Positions 51,947-61,138 of a stretch of 64,000 nucleotides of DNA are shown one piece after another. Position numbers and translations under genes: made by a program. The notes below the pieces were generated by a model that was not told the DNA's origin, searched no databases, and saw only the letters and a list, made by a program, of their open reading frames with translations. This DNA is from Paracoccus onubensis (GTDB taxonomy: Bacteria; Pseudomonadota; Alphaproteobacteria; Rhodobacterales; Rhodobacteraceae): the NCBI RefSeq assembly GCF_003591515.1, contig NZ_QZCG01000011.1:148235-212234 (forward strand). The letters run 5' to 3'. Position 1 is the stretch's first letter, and each line of letters begins with the position of its first letter.

Positions 51947-54900
51947 TCAGTAATCGCGCTCGAAAAAGATGCCGATTGTGCTTTCGCCGTCGCTGGCGAC
52001 CGAACCCCGGGTTCGCAGAGTATTCGAAATATCCATATTCAGGCTTAGGGCGCTTTTGCCGTCGTCGCCGACCGATACATCGGTATAAACTTTGTCCGTC
52101 AGGTATTTGCCGGCCCGGACCGATACATTGCCCTCGTCATCGGTTGCCAGATCCAGATCGTCCAGACCAACCTGCTTGCGCAGCCGTCCGACGATTCCGT
52201 CACCCGCGCGCCCGGCCAGAACCGCAATCGCATTCGCAAGCTGGGCCGCCTGCAAGGGGCTGATATTATCGATACCGCGCCCGAACAGCAATTGCGACAG
52301 CACCTCTTCTTCCGGCATTTCGGGTGAGGATTCGAATTTGATATCGGGATCGCGCACGTCGCCGTCGATGATGATACGGGTCGTGACGCTGTTTTCCAAT
52401 GTCTCCGCAACAAGCCGGATCACGGGGATCATGCTGCCCTGCAACTCGACAAGCCCTTCGGTCAGATCGAACCGTTTGCCAAGAAGATCCACCCGGCCCC
52501 TTATCATTTCCAGATGGCCGATCGGGATGACATTGCGGGTGGTGCCGGTGACCTGCAGTTCCCCGCCCATTTCGGCATCCACGCCCCGGCCACGGATGAA
52601 TACCTGATTGGGGGCACTGATCATCAGATCCAGTCGTGGCGGATTGGCCGGCGGCGTGGCCGGAGGCCCGCCCAGCCCGGCCTCTTGCGAGGCCGGACCG
52701 CCATAGGGTTCAAGCCCGGCCTTCGCTCTGGTCGAGCGTGGGGGGCGCGTGTCGCCGATATGCTTGATGTCGGGAATTGCCTTTGCGCCGCCCAACCCGG
52801 TCGACGGAATGCGAATTTCCGCTTTCTCCACATCCACCCGGCCCGAGATCAGCGGGCCATCGGCGTTACGTCCGGCGAAACGGACATTGCCGGAAATCAT
52901 GATTTCGTAAAGATTGGGGTCGCGGGCGACGACACTGTCCAATGCCACCTCCAGATCCACCGTGCCGTTCCGAATATCGACCGGACCGTTCACCGCGATC
53001 CGCCCGCCCGCCTCCATATTCCCGGCGGCATCTACCATGATCCGGCCATTCTGTAGATCGGCGGTCACATCCAGCCCCTCGATCCGCATGCCCAGACCCG
53101 GTTCGGCGACTTCACCGCCGCGCAGGGTCACCTGACCGCTGATGGCTTCCAGCGACGGTCGGCCGCTGATCCGCAGATCGGCTGTGACCGGACCCTGAAT
53201 GCTGCGTGTCCGGATGAGACTGTTGGCGATAGAGGCATTGGTGTCGCCATTGATACCAAGATCCATGGTCGAAAAATCACGCGCCGCTGACCCCGAAATC
53301 CGAAGACTCGTATTACCCGGCGCGGTCACATCGAGATCGGCGATGAAATTCTGAGCGGTTTCCTGTATGGTTCCGGTCAGGCTGACAGGTCCCGGAAAAC
53401 CGGGCTGGATCAGTGCCAGATCGTTCAGTCTCGCATCGACATTCAATGCCTGCGCGGGATCTCCGCTTGCGCCGATCTGGATTTGTGGATTCGAGACATC
53501 CAGTTTTTGCAGGGAAATTCCCGCATCCGATTGGGTCGCGGCAATATCGAAATTCGTCTGTCCGCGCAGGACAGCATCGGCCTTTTCTTGTCCGACCGAA
53601 AGATTGCTTGCCGATCCGTTGGCATTAATCCGGCGCGTGCCATCCTGTTCGACCAGCGTCGCCTGCGCCGAAACCGCTCCGCCGAATCCCTGCCCGACAA
53701 AACCAAGATCGCTTGCGTCAACCGTCGCGGAAAGATCCGTCGCGCCCTTGCCGATCTTGCCGGTCGCTTCCGCTTCCAGGCGGGGATTCTCGATCTGCGC
53801 CTGCTCGATGTCGAAAACCCCGTCACGCTCGGTCCCGATGACGCGCAGGTGTGTTTCACCGCTTAAGGCGTTGTCGACCTGCGCCTGACCAAAGGCAAGA
53901 TCCTGCCCGGTGCCATCGACTTCCAGCCGCCGCGCGCCATCCCCGGTTTCCTTCAGGACGGCGTTCGCGCTTAGCGAGCCATGCCAACCTGCAATCAGCG
54001 GTTCAAGCGCCGAGATGTCCACATCGGCTGAAATATCGGTGACGCCTTCGCCATAGGTTCCCGAAGCGGTCGCGTCGATCTGTTCATTCTTCAGCCCGAC
54101 ATCGCGCAATGTGATAACGCCGTCCTTCTCTTCGGCTTTCACGCGCAGATTGGTGGTGCCCGTAGATGCCACATCGGCGCCCTGCTGGCCAAAGCCCAGA
54201 TCTTCGCTTGTCCCGGTCAGATCGACAAAGCGGATGCCGTCCTTCTCGTTCAGTAGGGCGGTGGCGCTCAGGTCGCCGGTCCAGTCGGAGTTGAGCGCGG
54301 CCAGATCGGGAATCGCGATATCCGCCGTCGCGTCCAATGCGCCAGCGGCGAAATTGCCCTTGGCCTCGGCATTGATCTGCGGGTTCGAGAACCGGAAATT
54401 CTCGACCTGAAACCCGTTCTCTACCTGTCCGGCCAGCACCGTCAGGCTGGTTTTTCCGCTTAGCGCCCGATCCAGCATCTCGATCCCGAGCTGTAGATTG
54501 TCCGCTTCGCCCCTTAGGGAAACCTGCCTTGCGCCATCCGCCCCGGTCAGTTTCGCCTCGGTCTCGACAGAGCCCTGGAAGCCGCCGCCAAGCTGGTCAA
54601 GCGCGGGCATCGAGATCTGCGCGGTGACATCGCTTGACTCGCTGTTCAGATAGCCTTGCGCATTCGCAGTCAATCCTTGCCCGTTGATCGAAAGATCGCG
54701 AAGTTCGATTCCGGTTTCGTCCCGCCGTCCCGAAAGCAGGATGCGCGATTGCCCGGCAAGAAGCCGGTCAAGTTGTTCCTGATCGACGGTGATATCCGTG
54801 CCCCGGACCGCTGCATCTATATCGAAAGCTTTCGTCAGCACGGTGTAATAGCCCGAGATCGAAGCATCGGCGCGACCTGACAGGGGACGACCGGCAAGGG

Positions 54901-56428
54901 TCGAGAGACGGTCGAGGTCCTCGTATCGTGCCTGCATGTCCATCGACAGCATCAGCCCGCCGGTCAGGTCGGACAGAAGACTGTAGCCTGACAGCCCGTA
55001 ATCTGATCCGTTCACCTGCAATTCGCTGACCTCCAGCTGACCCTTGGCATAGGTGAACACGGCATTGCCGGTAATGGCTTCGCCGATGGCCTGCGCAAGC
55101 CCGGGATCCGCGAATTCCATCTGCCTGCCGCCGAAATCCAGCCCGCCGGTGATCTCGGACAGGGCGCCTGCCTCGTTCATGACCACCTGGCCCGAACCAT
55201 CAAGCGTCAACGCGCCGATCTTGACATCGCCCTGATCAAGCTGGCCGACACGGCCCGCCAGGGTCCAGCCTTCTCCTTCGGCGGCATCATATTGCAGTTC
55301 CAGCATCCCGGAATCGACGGTGGTATCGCCGCCTGCTCCGGGCAGTTTGACGGGCAGCTCGCTTGCCTCCGCATCCCTGCCAAGCGCCAGCAGCAGCTTT
55401 GCGCTTTGCGGCGCGCCCTTTTCATTGGTGGTCACCGATCCCGAAAGATTCAGGGCATCCGTATCGATCATGAGCTCCGGCACGTTCAGCCGTCCGCTGT
55501 CACCGCGCCAGCCATCGGCGACAAGCTGGGTATCCGGGCCGAAGAACGTCCGGTCATCGGGCGGCAGAAGCGAGGCGACATCGCCGCCAAGTTCCAGCCG
55601 GAATGCCCGTCCCGGCTCACCATCGGCAGAGCTTTCGGCACTGATCGAGGCATTGCCCGTCACCCGTGGCTGGCCATTGGTGGCAAGCCGCAGATCTGCG
55701 GTGAAACCGTCCAGCGGTCCCTCGCCGCTGATCTGGGCGGTGACTGATGGCTTGTCATAGAGATCGACCAGATTGACCAGCAACCCGTCCTTGGCCTCGT
55801 CCAGCGACAGGTTCAGTGACAGGTTCTTGGTTTCGTTTATATATCCGGCGCTCAGAACGAACTCGCCCCGTGGCCCGTCAAGCCGCTTGATATTCAGGTC
55901 GGCGTTACCCTCGCCACCGGCAAGGCTCATGCTGCCTGCCATGGAAATGGCGGCGGGAAGGCCGATGACGGGTTCGCCCAACTCTACCCTGTCGGCGCGG
56001 ATCGTGTCGATATTCACCGAAACCGGCAGTTCCGGCAGCGCGAATTCCCTGGCTTCGGCCTTGGGTTTTCCGTCTTCGCCGGTGCCGGGCAGGCGGGGCA
56101 GCAGGATCTCGCTGGCCGAAAGTTCGGCGATCTCGATCCGTCCGACCAGCAGCGCAGACCGGTTCCACTGGATTGCCCCGTCATTCAGTGTCAGCCAGGT
56201 GCCTTCATCATCGGCGATGATCAACTGCTCGAATGTCGCGCGGGAGGACAGGGCCCCCTTGAAGCCCCGGATAACGACCTGCCGCCCAGCTCCGGACAGA
56301 TTTTTCTCAAGGAGCGAGGTCAGGAAGCCACGGTCATCCTCGGCCTGCTCGGACAATTCGGCGGCGCTTTGCGCCAGCACCGCGAGCGGAAGAAAAATAG
56401 CGAAAAGAAAGATTACAAGCCTGCGCAT
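51947..56428 (-). CDS. tamB: TamB, translocation and assembly module (AsmA-like bridge protein)
   Basis: 1493 residues with an N-terminal signal anchor (MRRLVIFLFAIFLPLAVLAQS). The middle carries five tandem units of about 100 residues (starting near 617, 716, 815, 915 and 1011), each with a W/F-x-G-x-(V/L)-S/E opening and DGxRx-G-x-LxxGQ pattern. The C-terminal DUF490 domain is typical of TamB (RGRVDLLGKRFDLTEGLVELQG; SSPEMPEEEVLSQLLFGRG). TamB forms a hydrophobic groove spanning the periplasm that helps insert outer-membrane proteins and moves phospholipids. It overlaps the tamA stop (ATGA). Confidence 0.95.
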   Translation of the reverse strand: MRRLVIFLFAIFLPLAVLAQSAAELSEQAEDDRGFLTSLLEKNLSGAGRQVVIRGFKGALSSRATFEQLIIADDEGTWLTLNDGAIQWNRSALLVGRIEIAELSASEILLPRLPGTGEDGKPKAEAREFALPELPVSVNIDTIRADRVELGEPVIGLPAAISMAGSMSLAGGEGNADLNIKRLDGPRGEFVLSAGYINETKNLSLNLSLDEAKDGLLVNLVDLYDKPSVTAQISGEGPLDGFTADLRLATNGQPRVTGNASISAESSADGEPGRAFRLELGGDVASLLPPDDRTFFGPDTQLVADGWRGDSGRLNVPELMIDTDALNLSGSVTTNEKGAPQSAKLLLALGRDAEASELPVKLPGAGGDTTVDSGMLELQYDAAEGEGWTLAGRVGQLDQGDVKIGALTLDGSGQVVMNEAGALSEITGGLDFGGRQMEFADPGLAQAIGEAITGNAVFTYAKGQLEVSELQVNGSDYGLSGYSLLSDLTGGLMLSMDMQARYEDLDRLSTLAGRPLSGRADASISGYYTVLTKAFDIDAAVRGTDITVDQEQLDRLLAGQSRILLSGRRDETGIELRDLSINGQGLTANAQGYLNSESSDVTAQISMPALDQLGGGFQGSVETEAKLTGADGARQVSLRGEADNLQLGIEMLDRALSGKTSLTVLAGQVENGFQVENFRFSNPQINAEAKGNFAAGALDATADIAIPDLAALNSDWTGDLSATALLNEKDGIRFVDLTGTSEDLGFGQQGADVASTGTTNLRVKAEEKDGVITLRDVGLKNEQIDATASGTYGEGVTDISADVDISALEPLIAGWHGSLSANAVLKETGDGARRLEVDGTGQDLAFGQAQVDNALSGETHLRVIGTERDGVFDIEQAQIENPRLEAEATGKIGKGATDLSATVDASDLGFVGQGFGGAVSAQATLVEQDGTRRINANGSASNLSVGQEKADAVLRGQTNFDIAATQSDAGISLQKLDVSNPQIQIGASGDPAQALNVDARLNDLALIQPGFPGPVSLTGTIQETAQNFIADLDVTAPGNTSLRISGSAARDFSTMDLGINGDTNASIANSLIRTRSIQGPVTADLRISGRPSLEAISGQVTLRGGEVAEPGLGMRIEGLDVTADLQNGRIMVDAAGNMEAGGRIAVNGPVDIRNGTVDLEVALDSVVARDPNLYEIMISGNVRFAGRNADGPLISGRVDVEKAEIRIPSTGLGGAKAIPDIKHIGDTRPPRSTRAKAGLEPYGGPASQEAGLGGPPATPPANPPRLDLMISAPNQVFIRGRGVDAEMGGELQVTGTTRNVIPIGHLEMIRGRVDLLGKRFDLTEGLVELQGSMIPVIRLVAETLENSVTTRIIIDGDVRDPDIKFESSPEMPEEEVLSQLLFGRGIDNISPLQAAQLANAIAVLAGRAGDGIVGRLRKQVGLDDLDLATDDEGNVSVRAGKYLTDKVYTDVSVGDDGKSALSLNMDISNTLRTRGSVASDGESTIGIFFERDY

Positions 56429-58284
56429 CAGAATGCCTGTCCAAGGCCAAGGTAAAGCTGCACACCGTCGCCAGTGTCGCCTCCGACCGGTCCCGCGATG
56501 TCGAAACGCAGGGGACCGATCGGCGTATTATAACGGATTCCGGCGCCCGCACCCGAATGCCAGTCGTTGTTGCCGCCGAATCCGGACTCTGCCCAGACCT
56601 TGCCATAGTCGGCGAAGAAGACAACCCCCAGATTTTCGCCGAACTGCCAGCGAAGCTCGGCGTTAAGCACGGCGGTGCTCATCCCGCCGGTCTTGATCCG
56701 CTCGTCAGGTCCGGGAATTTCCCTTACGCCAAGCGACTCATATGGCTGGCCACGCACGGTTCCGCCCCCGCCGGAATAGAACAGATAGTCGCGCGGCGTG
56801 CGTTCGATTTCTGTTCCTGCCACAGTTCCGATTTTCGCCCGGCCCGCCAGCGTGAACTTGTCATCTTCACCCAGCGAATAGAAGCCCCGCGCTTCGCCCA
56901 GCGCCCTGACGCCCGATCCGGTTTCTTCGAAGCCCTTGAACGGCGTGACCTCGGCCGAAAGATAAAAGCCCCGCTTGGCATTGTTCGGTTCGTCGCGCAT
57001 GTCCCATGTGGCTTCCATCGGAAGCGCCAGCACCCGGAAATCGGTCTCGCCATTGGCATCGGTGACGCGTGAGGTTTCATATTCGATCGCGATATCGGCA
57101 GTAAGTTCGTCGCTGAAAATATGGTTGAAACCCACACCGATGGTCAGGTTGTCGGAATCGTATTCCTCTTCCCGCATCCTTTCCAGCTTGGTCTCGGTAT
57201 AGGCGGTTGTGTCCGGGGTGATCGTGGCGGGCCGGTCGAGGCGGAATTTCAGTTCCTCATCGCGCCCGCTGACATCCGATCCCATATCGGAAATTTTACC
57301 GTCGATCCGCAGCCGCTCGCCGCCGCCCAGAATATTGCGATGCATCCAATAGGCCGAGACCATTGCGCCATCGGTATTCGACAATTCGAACCCAGCGCCG
57401 ATCCTGTGGGGTTTCTGCTCGACCACGGCAAGGCTGACATCCATGCTGTTATTCGGCCCAAGCTGTTCGGCCTCTTCGATCGTCGTGGCCGAGAATACGC
57501 CGGTGCGGCGAAGCCTTTTGCGCATTGTTTCCAGATCTTCGGGATCGAATCGCTGCCCGGTCGGGAAACCCGCGATCTTGCGGAGCCTGCGCGGATTCAT
57601 GCGGCTATAGCCGGAAATATGCAACTCGCCGAAGGTGACGACGGGACCGGATTCAAGCCCGATCTGGCTGTCCACGGTATTGCTGTTGTGATCCGCCACG
57701 ATCTCCTGACTGCTGACATCGGCTTTGGCGTGGCCATATTCCCGCCAGGAAGCCACCGCAGACAGCGCCTCGGACTTGATCACGCCGGTTCCTGCCGGTT
57801 CGCCGCGCCGATAGTCGTTCGAGGGTTGTGCGCCGGGGGCCAGCGGGCCGATGGCCGCGCGCGAAAAGGCGAATTCCGGCCCGGGATCGACGATAACGAC
57901 AACCGACCGGACAAGCTCGGGCGCATCCAGTGGGGCGATCTCGGCAGCTTCCACGCCGTCAAGCTTGATATCGATGACCGCGGAATAATGCCCTTCGTCA
58001 TACAACGCGCCCAATATCCGGGCGTAATCGGCACGTGCGGCGGCAAGCAGATCCTGCCCGGTGATCCGATCCTCGGCCAGAGCACTGGACAAAAGCGATG
58101 TGCCCTTGATCATCCGTTCGATTCGGTCGTTGTCTCCGGCAACCCGGAAATCAAGGGAAACGGGGCTGTCGCTGTCTTCGTCGCCGAAAAGTCCGGAAAA
58201 CGGATTCGAGGATTGCGCATGGACCACTCCGCCGATACCCAAAGCTGTAAGGCTTATCAGAATCGCCTTCAGATATGCCCGCAT
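56428..58284 (-). CDS. tamA: TamA, BamA-family outer-membrane protein
   Basis: 618 residues from ATG 58284, with GGAG upstream; an upstream in-frame ATG would give a non-family extension. A signal peptide (cleaved after VVHA) is followed by POTRA domains (about 40-290) and a 16-strand beta-barrel (about 300-618) ending in Phe (YLGLGQAF). Barrel motifs include RGQPYESLGVREI and VFFADYGKVWAES. With TamB it forms the TAM complex for assembly of outer-membrane proteins. The two genes are translationally coupled, tamA first. Confidence 0.94.
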   Translation of the reverse strand: MRAYLKAILISLTALGIGGVVHAQSSNPFSGLFGDEDSDSPVSLDFRVAGDNDRIERMIKGTSLLSSALAEDRITGQDLLAAARADYARILGALYDEGHYSAVIDIKLDGVEAAEIAPLDAPELVRSVVVIVDPGPEFAFSRAAIGPLAPGAQPSNDYRRGEPAGTGVIKSEALSAVASWREYGHAKADVSSQEIVADHNSNTVDSQIGLESGPVVTFGELHISGYSRMNPRRLRKIAGFPTGQRFDPEDLETMRKRLRRTGVFSATTIEEAEQLGPNNSMDVSLAVVEQKPHRIGAGFELSNTDGAMVSAYWMHRNILGGGERLRIDGKISDMGSDVSGRDEELKFRLDRPATITPDTTAYTETKLERMREEEYDSDNLTIGVGFNHIFSDELTADIAIEYETSRVTDANGETDFRVLALPMEATWDMRDEPNNAKRGFYLSAEVTPFKGFEETGSGVRALGEARGFYSLGEDDKFTLAGRAKIGTVAGTEIERTPRDYLFYSGGGGTVRGQPYESLGVREIPGPDERIKTGGMSTAVLNAELRWQFGENLGVVFFADYGKVWAESGFGGNNDWHSGAGAGIRYNTPIGPLRFDIAGPVGGDTGDGVQLYLGLGQAF

Positions 58285-58397
58285 CGCGTTGTCTCCGCCC
58301 TCGAATTTCTGACGGTATTTGAGCAGGAATAGACCCGGAGATCCAGCAAGCAGATCATTCTTCCAGCAGATTGCCGCCCAGAGGTAACACCCTTGCG

Positions 58398-59324
58398 TCA
58401 GCCTGTTGCGGCAAGGCATCCATGCAATGCAGCCATATCATCGCGGATCAGATAGATCGGCGTCGTCTCGGGAATCTGACGCATATAGTTATCGGCCAGA
58501 AAACCGGTTTCGAAACGGTCCATCCGGTCGGCAATGCTGCGGCCCACGCTGCCCGCCAGAAACAGACCCTCCAGAGGCATGAAGCGCAACGCCAGTTCCC
58601 GGCATAGCAGGCCGACCAGCTCCGTAAACAGGTCATAGGTGGCCACCGCCCCGGTATCTCCGTTCCCGGCGGCCCGGGCGATATCTTCGCTGCGCAGGAT
58701 GTCACCGCCGGTCCGCGCCGCGTGCAATCGCGCCAGCCCGCGCCCGGCAAAGGTCTCTTCGGTCGAGAAAAACCCCTGCGCAGCGTCATATCCCAACAGG
58801 TCGACCAGCCTTTGATAGATATTCGCGGGCAGGTTCGTGTGCCCTTCCTCGGCTTCCAGCGCGGTGATGATCCCGCCGGGCAGCAGGCGGACGGCGCAGA
58901 CATTGAACCCCGTGCCCAATCCGACGACCAGACTTTGCCCGTTGCGGGCGCGATCTTCGGGGGCTTTGCGCAGAATGGCCAGCCCGTCTCCGCGCAAGGC
59001 CGGTGTCGCATAGCCAAGCGCGGTCAGATCGTTGATAAGCCGCACCCGATCCGCATTCGTCAGCCGCGCAAGCCTGTCTTCCGAGAAATTCCAGTCGCGA
59101 TTGGTCAGCTCTGCCGTGCCGCCGCTGACCGGTCCCGCCACGGCGATACAGACCGAATTGATCCGGGGATTGCCCTGTTGGTCAAGATATTGCCGCATGA
59201 CGTCATCAAAACTGCTGAAATCGTCGCCACGAAACCGTGTCACCGTCGTATTGTCGATCACGCCGTCTCTGGCAATGGCCAGCCGCGCATTCGTGCCGCC
59301 GACATCTCCCAACAATGTCACCAT
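58398..59324 (-). CDS. glk: glucokinase
   Basis: 308 residues of the bacterial glucokinase (Glk) family. The phosphate-binding start is LLGDVGGTNARLA, and LTNRDWNFSEDRL, INDLTALGYATP (with the catalytic Asp) and ALEAEEGHTNLP are seen, with LFLAGSVGRS near the end. It phosphorylates glucose using ATP. No other glycolytic gene lies beside it. It sits 120 bases after the HpaI-type aldolase gene on the same strand. Confidence 0.93.
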   Translation of the reverse strand: MVTLLGDVGGTNARLAIARDGVIDNTTVTRFRGDDFSSFDDVMRQYLDQQGNPRINSVCIAVAGPVSGGTAELTNRDWNFSEDRLARLTNADRVRLINDLTALGYATPALRGDGLAILRKAPEDRARNGQSLVVGLGTGFNVCAVRLLPGGIITALEAEEGHTNLPANIYQRLVDLLGYDAAQGFFSTEETFAGRGLARLHAARTGGDILRSEDIARAAGNGDTGAVATYDLFTELVGLLCRELALRFMPLEGLFLAGSVGRSIADRMDRFETGFLADNYMRQIPETTPIYLIRDDMAALHGCLAATG

Positions 59325-59444
59325 CGACCAGTCCCCCGGATCAACCTTTTCGCCAAGCCCGTTTAAACCGGTTCCCGCCTCGTTGCGAGAGCGAATGATA
59401 GCGGCAACATCGCACCGATCCGCCGCCGTTCCATTGAAGCCGGT

Positions 59445-60203
59445 TTACTTCAGGGCATGTACGATCGCATCCATATGGCGGGCAAGCAGCCAGGTGTCGC
59501 CCGCAATGGCGACGAACTCGAAACCGTCATTCTCAAGATAGCCCCGGGCGGTCTCTTCGCCATAACCCAGGATGCCCGCCGGCAGGCCGGCCTCGTGAAT
59601 AAGCTTCAGTGCTTCGATGATCTTCGCCCGTACCTCTGGCGCGCTGCCATTGCCGGCATGGCCCATCGACGCGGCAAGATCGCCCGGCCCGACGAAAATG
59701 CAGTCCACCCCGTCTACCGCGGCAATCTCGGGGATATTGGCGATGGCTTCAGGTGTCTCGACCTGAACGATAATCGTCATATCCTCGGTATAGGTTTTCA
59801 GATAATCCGCCTGCCGCCCATAGCGATTTGCCCTGACCGACGCCGCAATGCCGCGAATCCCATGAGGCGGATATCGCGTCCAGCTTACGGCCTGCCGCGC
59901 GTCTTCGGCTGTCTGGATCATCGGGAACATCAGGTTGCGCGTTCCGATATCCAGCAGGCGCTTGATCATCACCTGTTCGGAAAAAGGCGGCCGCACGATC
60001 ACTTCGGCATTGCTTCCATGTGCCGCCCGCAGATGATCCGCGATCTGCGAAAGATCGCCCGGCGCATGCTCCATATCCACCAGCACCCAGTCGGTGCCCG
60101 CCCCCGAGGCGATCTCTGTCACTGTGGGCGAACACAGGGAAAGCCACAGACCCGGCAGTTTCCGTCGTTCTTTCAGTGCCGCCTTAAGGGGATTGCGCGT
60201 CAT
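59445..60203 (-). CDS. HpcH/HpaI aldolase family protein
   Basis: 252 residues of the class II HpaI aldolase family. Conserved residues include the metal-binding Glu in VQVETPEAI and Asp in FVGPGDLAASMG, with the start-of-barrel sequence LPGLWLSLCSPTVTEIASGAGTDWVLVDMEHAP. Such enzymes cleave 2-keto-4-hydroxy acids to pyruvate plus an aldehyde. The specific substrate is not evident. It lies 36 bases after the SDR gene, so aldolase and SDR probably act in one pathway. Confidence 0.9.
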   Translation of the reverse strand: MTRNPLKAALKERRKLPGLWLSLCSPTVTEIASGAGTDWVLVDMEHAPGDLSQIADHLRAAHGSNAEVIVRPPFSEQVMIKRLLDIGTRNLMFPMIQTAEDARQAVSWTRYPPHGIRGIAASVRANRYGRQADYLKTYTEDMTIIVQVETPEAIANIPEIAAVDGVDCIFVGPGDLAASMGHAGNGSAPEVRAKIIEALKLIHEAGLPAGILGYGEETARGYLENDGFEFVAIAGDTWLLARHMDAIVHALK

Positions 60204-60239
60204 CTCCGTTCATCCTTTCACATGCGATTTCCGATTGCC

Positions 60240-60977
60240 TCAGCCGCGTCCGACAAAGGGCATATTGGTGGCCATCACGGTCATGAACTGCACATTCGCG
60301 CCATCTGGCATGCTGGCCATATGCAGGACCGAGCGGGCCACATCCTGCACATCCATCGTCGGTTCCGGCCGTATCGAGCCATCCGCCTGCGAAAAACCCT
60401 GAGCCTGACCGGCGGTCATATCGGTCAGGGCATTGCCGATATCGATCTGGCCGCACGCGATATTGAACGGGCGGCCATCAAGCGAAAGGCTGCGAGTCAT
60501 CCCGGTCACCGCATGTTTCGAGGTCGTATAGGCGACGGAACCGGGGCGGGGTGCATGAGCCGAGATCGAACCATTATTGATGATCCGCCCGCCCTGTGGC
60601 TCCTGTCGCCGCATCTGCGCAAAGGCTGCGCGGGCGCAAAGGAACATCCCGTTGATATTCACATCCATGACCTCGCGCCATTGATCGAACCCGATTTCGT
60701 CGATCGTGACGGATATCAGCCACGTCCCGGCATTGTTGAACAACACGTCAAGCCGACCCCAGCGGGACAGCGCGGTATCGAAAGCCGCCGTCACCTGATC
60801 CTCGGACGCGACATCGCAGGGCAGGATCACCGCGTTGTCATGGCCATCGGCCGTTTCTTCCAGCGCCTCGGGGCGGCGGCCGATCAGCCCGACCTGCCAG
60901 CCCGTCTGCAAGAACAGCCTTGCCGTGGCGCGGCCGATGCCGCCGGATGCTCCGGTTACGATGATTGTGCCACTCAT
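60240..60977 (-). CDS. SDR family oxidoreductase
   Basis: 245 residues with a classical short-chain dehydrogenase fold. The cofactor loop is TGASGGIGR, then NNAG, a catalytic Ser in NNGSISAHAP, and YxxxK in AYTTSKHAV. The Asp-free loop GRRPEALEE after the second strand suggests NADP(H) preference. The substrate is unknown. It sits 36 bases before the HpaI-type aldolase and 161 bases after preA, so it may process a small hydroxy acid or aldehyde. Confidence 0.9.
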   Translation of the reverse strand: MSGTIIVTGASGGIGRATARLFLQTGWQVGLIGRRPEALEETADGHDNAVILPCDVASEDQVTAAFDTALSRWGRLDVLFNNAGTWLISVTIDEIGFDQWREVMDVNINGMFLCARAAFAQMRRQEPQGGRIINNGSISAHAPRPGSVAYTTSKHAVTGMTRSLSLDGRPFNIACGQIDIGNALTDMTAGQAQGFSQADGSIRPEPTMDVQDVARSVLHMASMPDGANVQFMTVMATNMPFVGRG

Positions 60978-61138
60978 GCCTGCCCCTAGCTGTGCCCCGG
61001 AATATGCAGCTTATAGGCGCTGCGATCATACTCTGTTCACGGGAAATCGAAATCACAACCCCAATCCGCCCGTATGACCGGCGGAAGTCAAGGGCTGCGG
61101 GCCAGAAACGCGAAGAGCGCTCCGGAATGGGAAAACGG

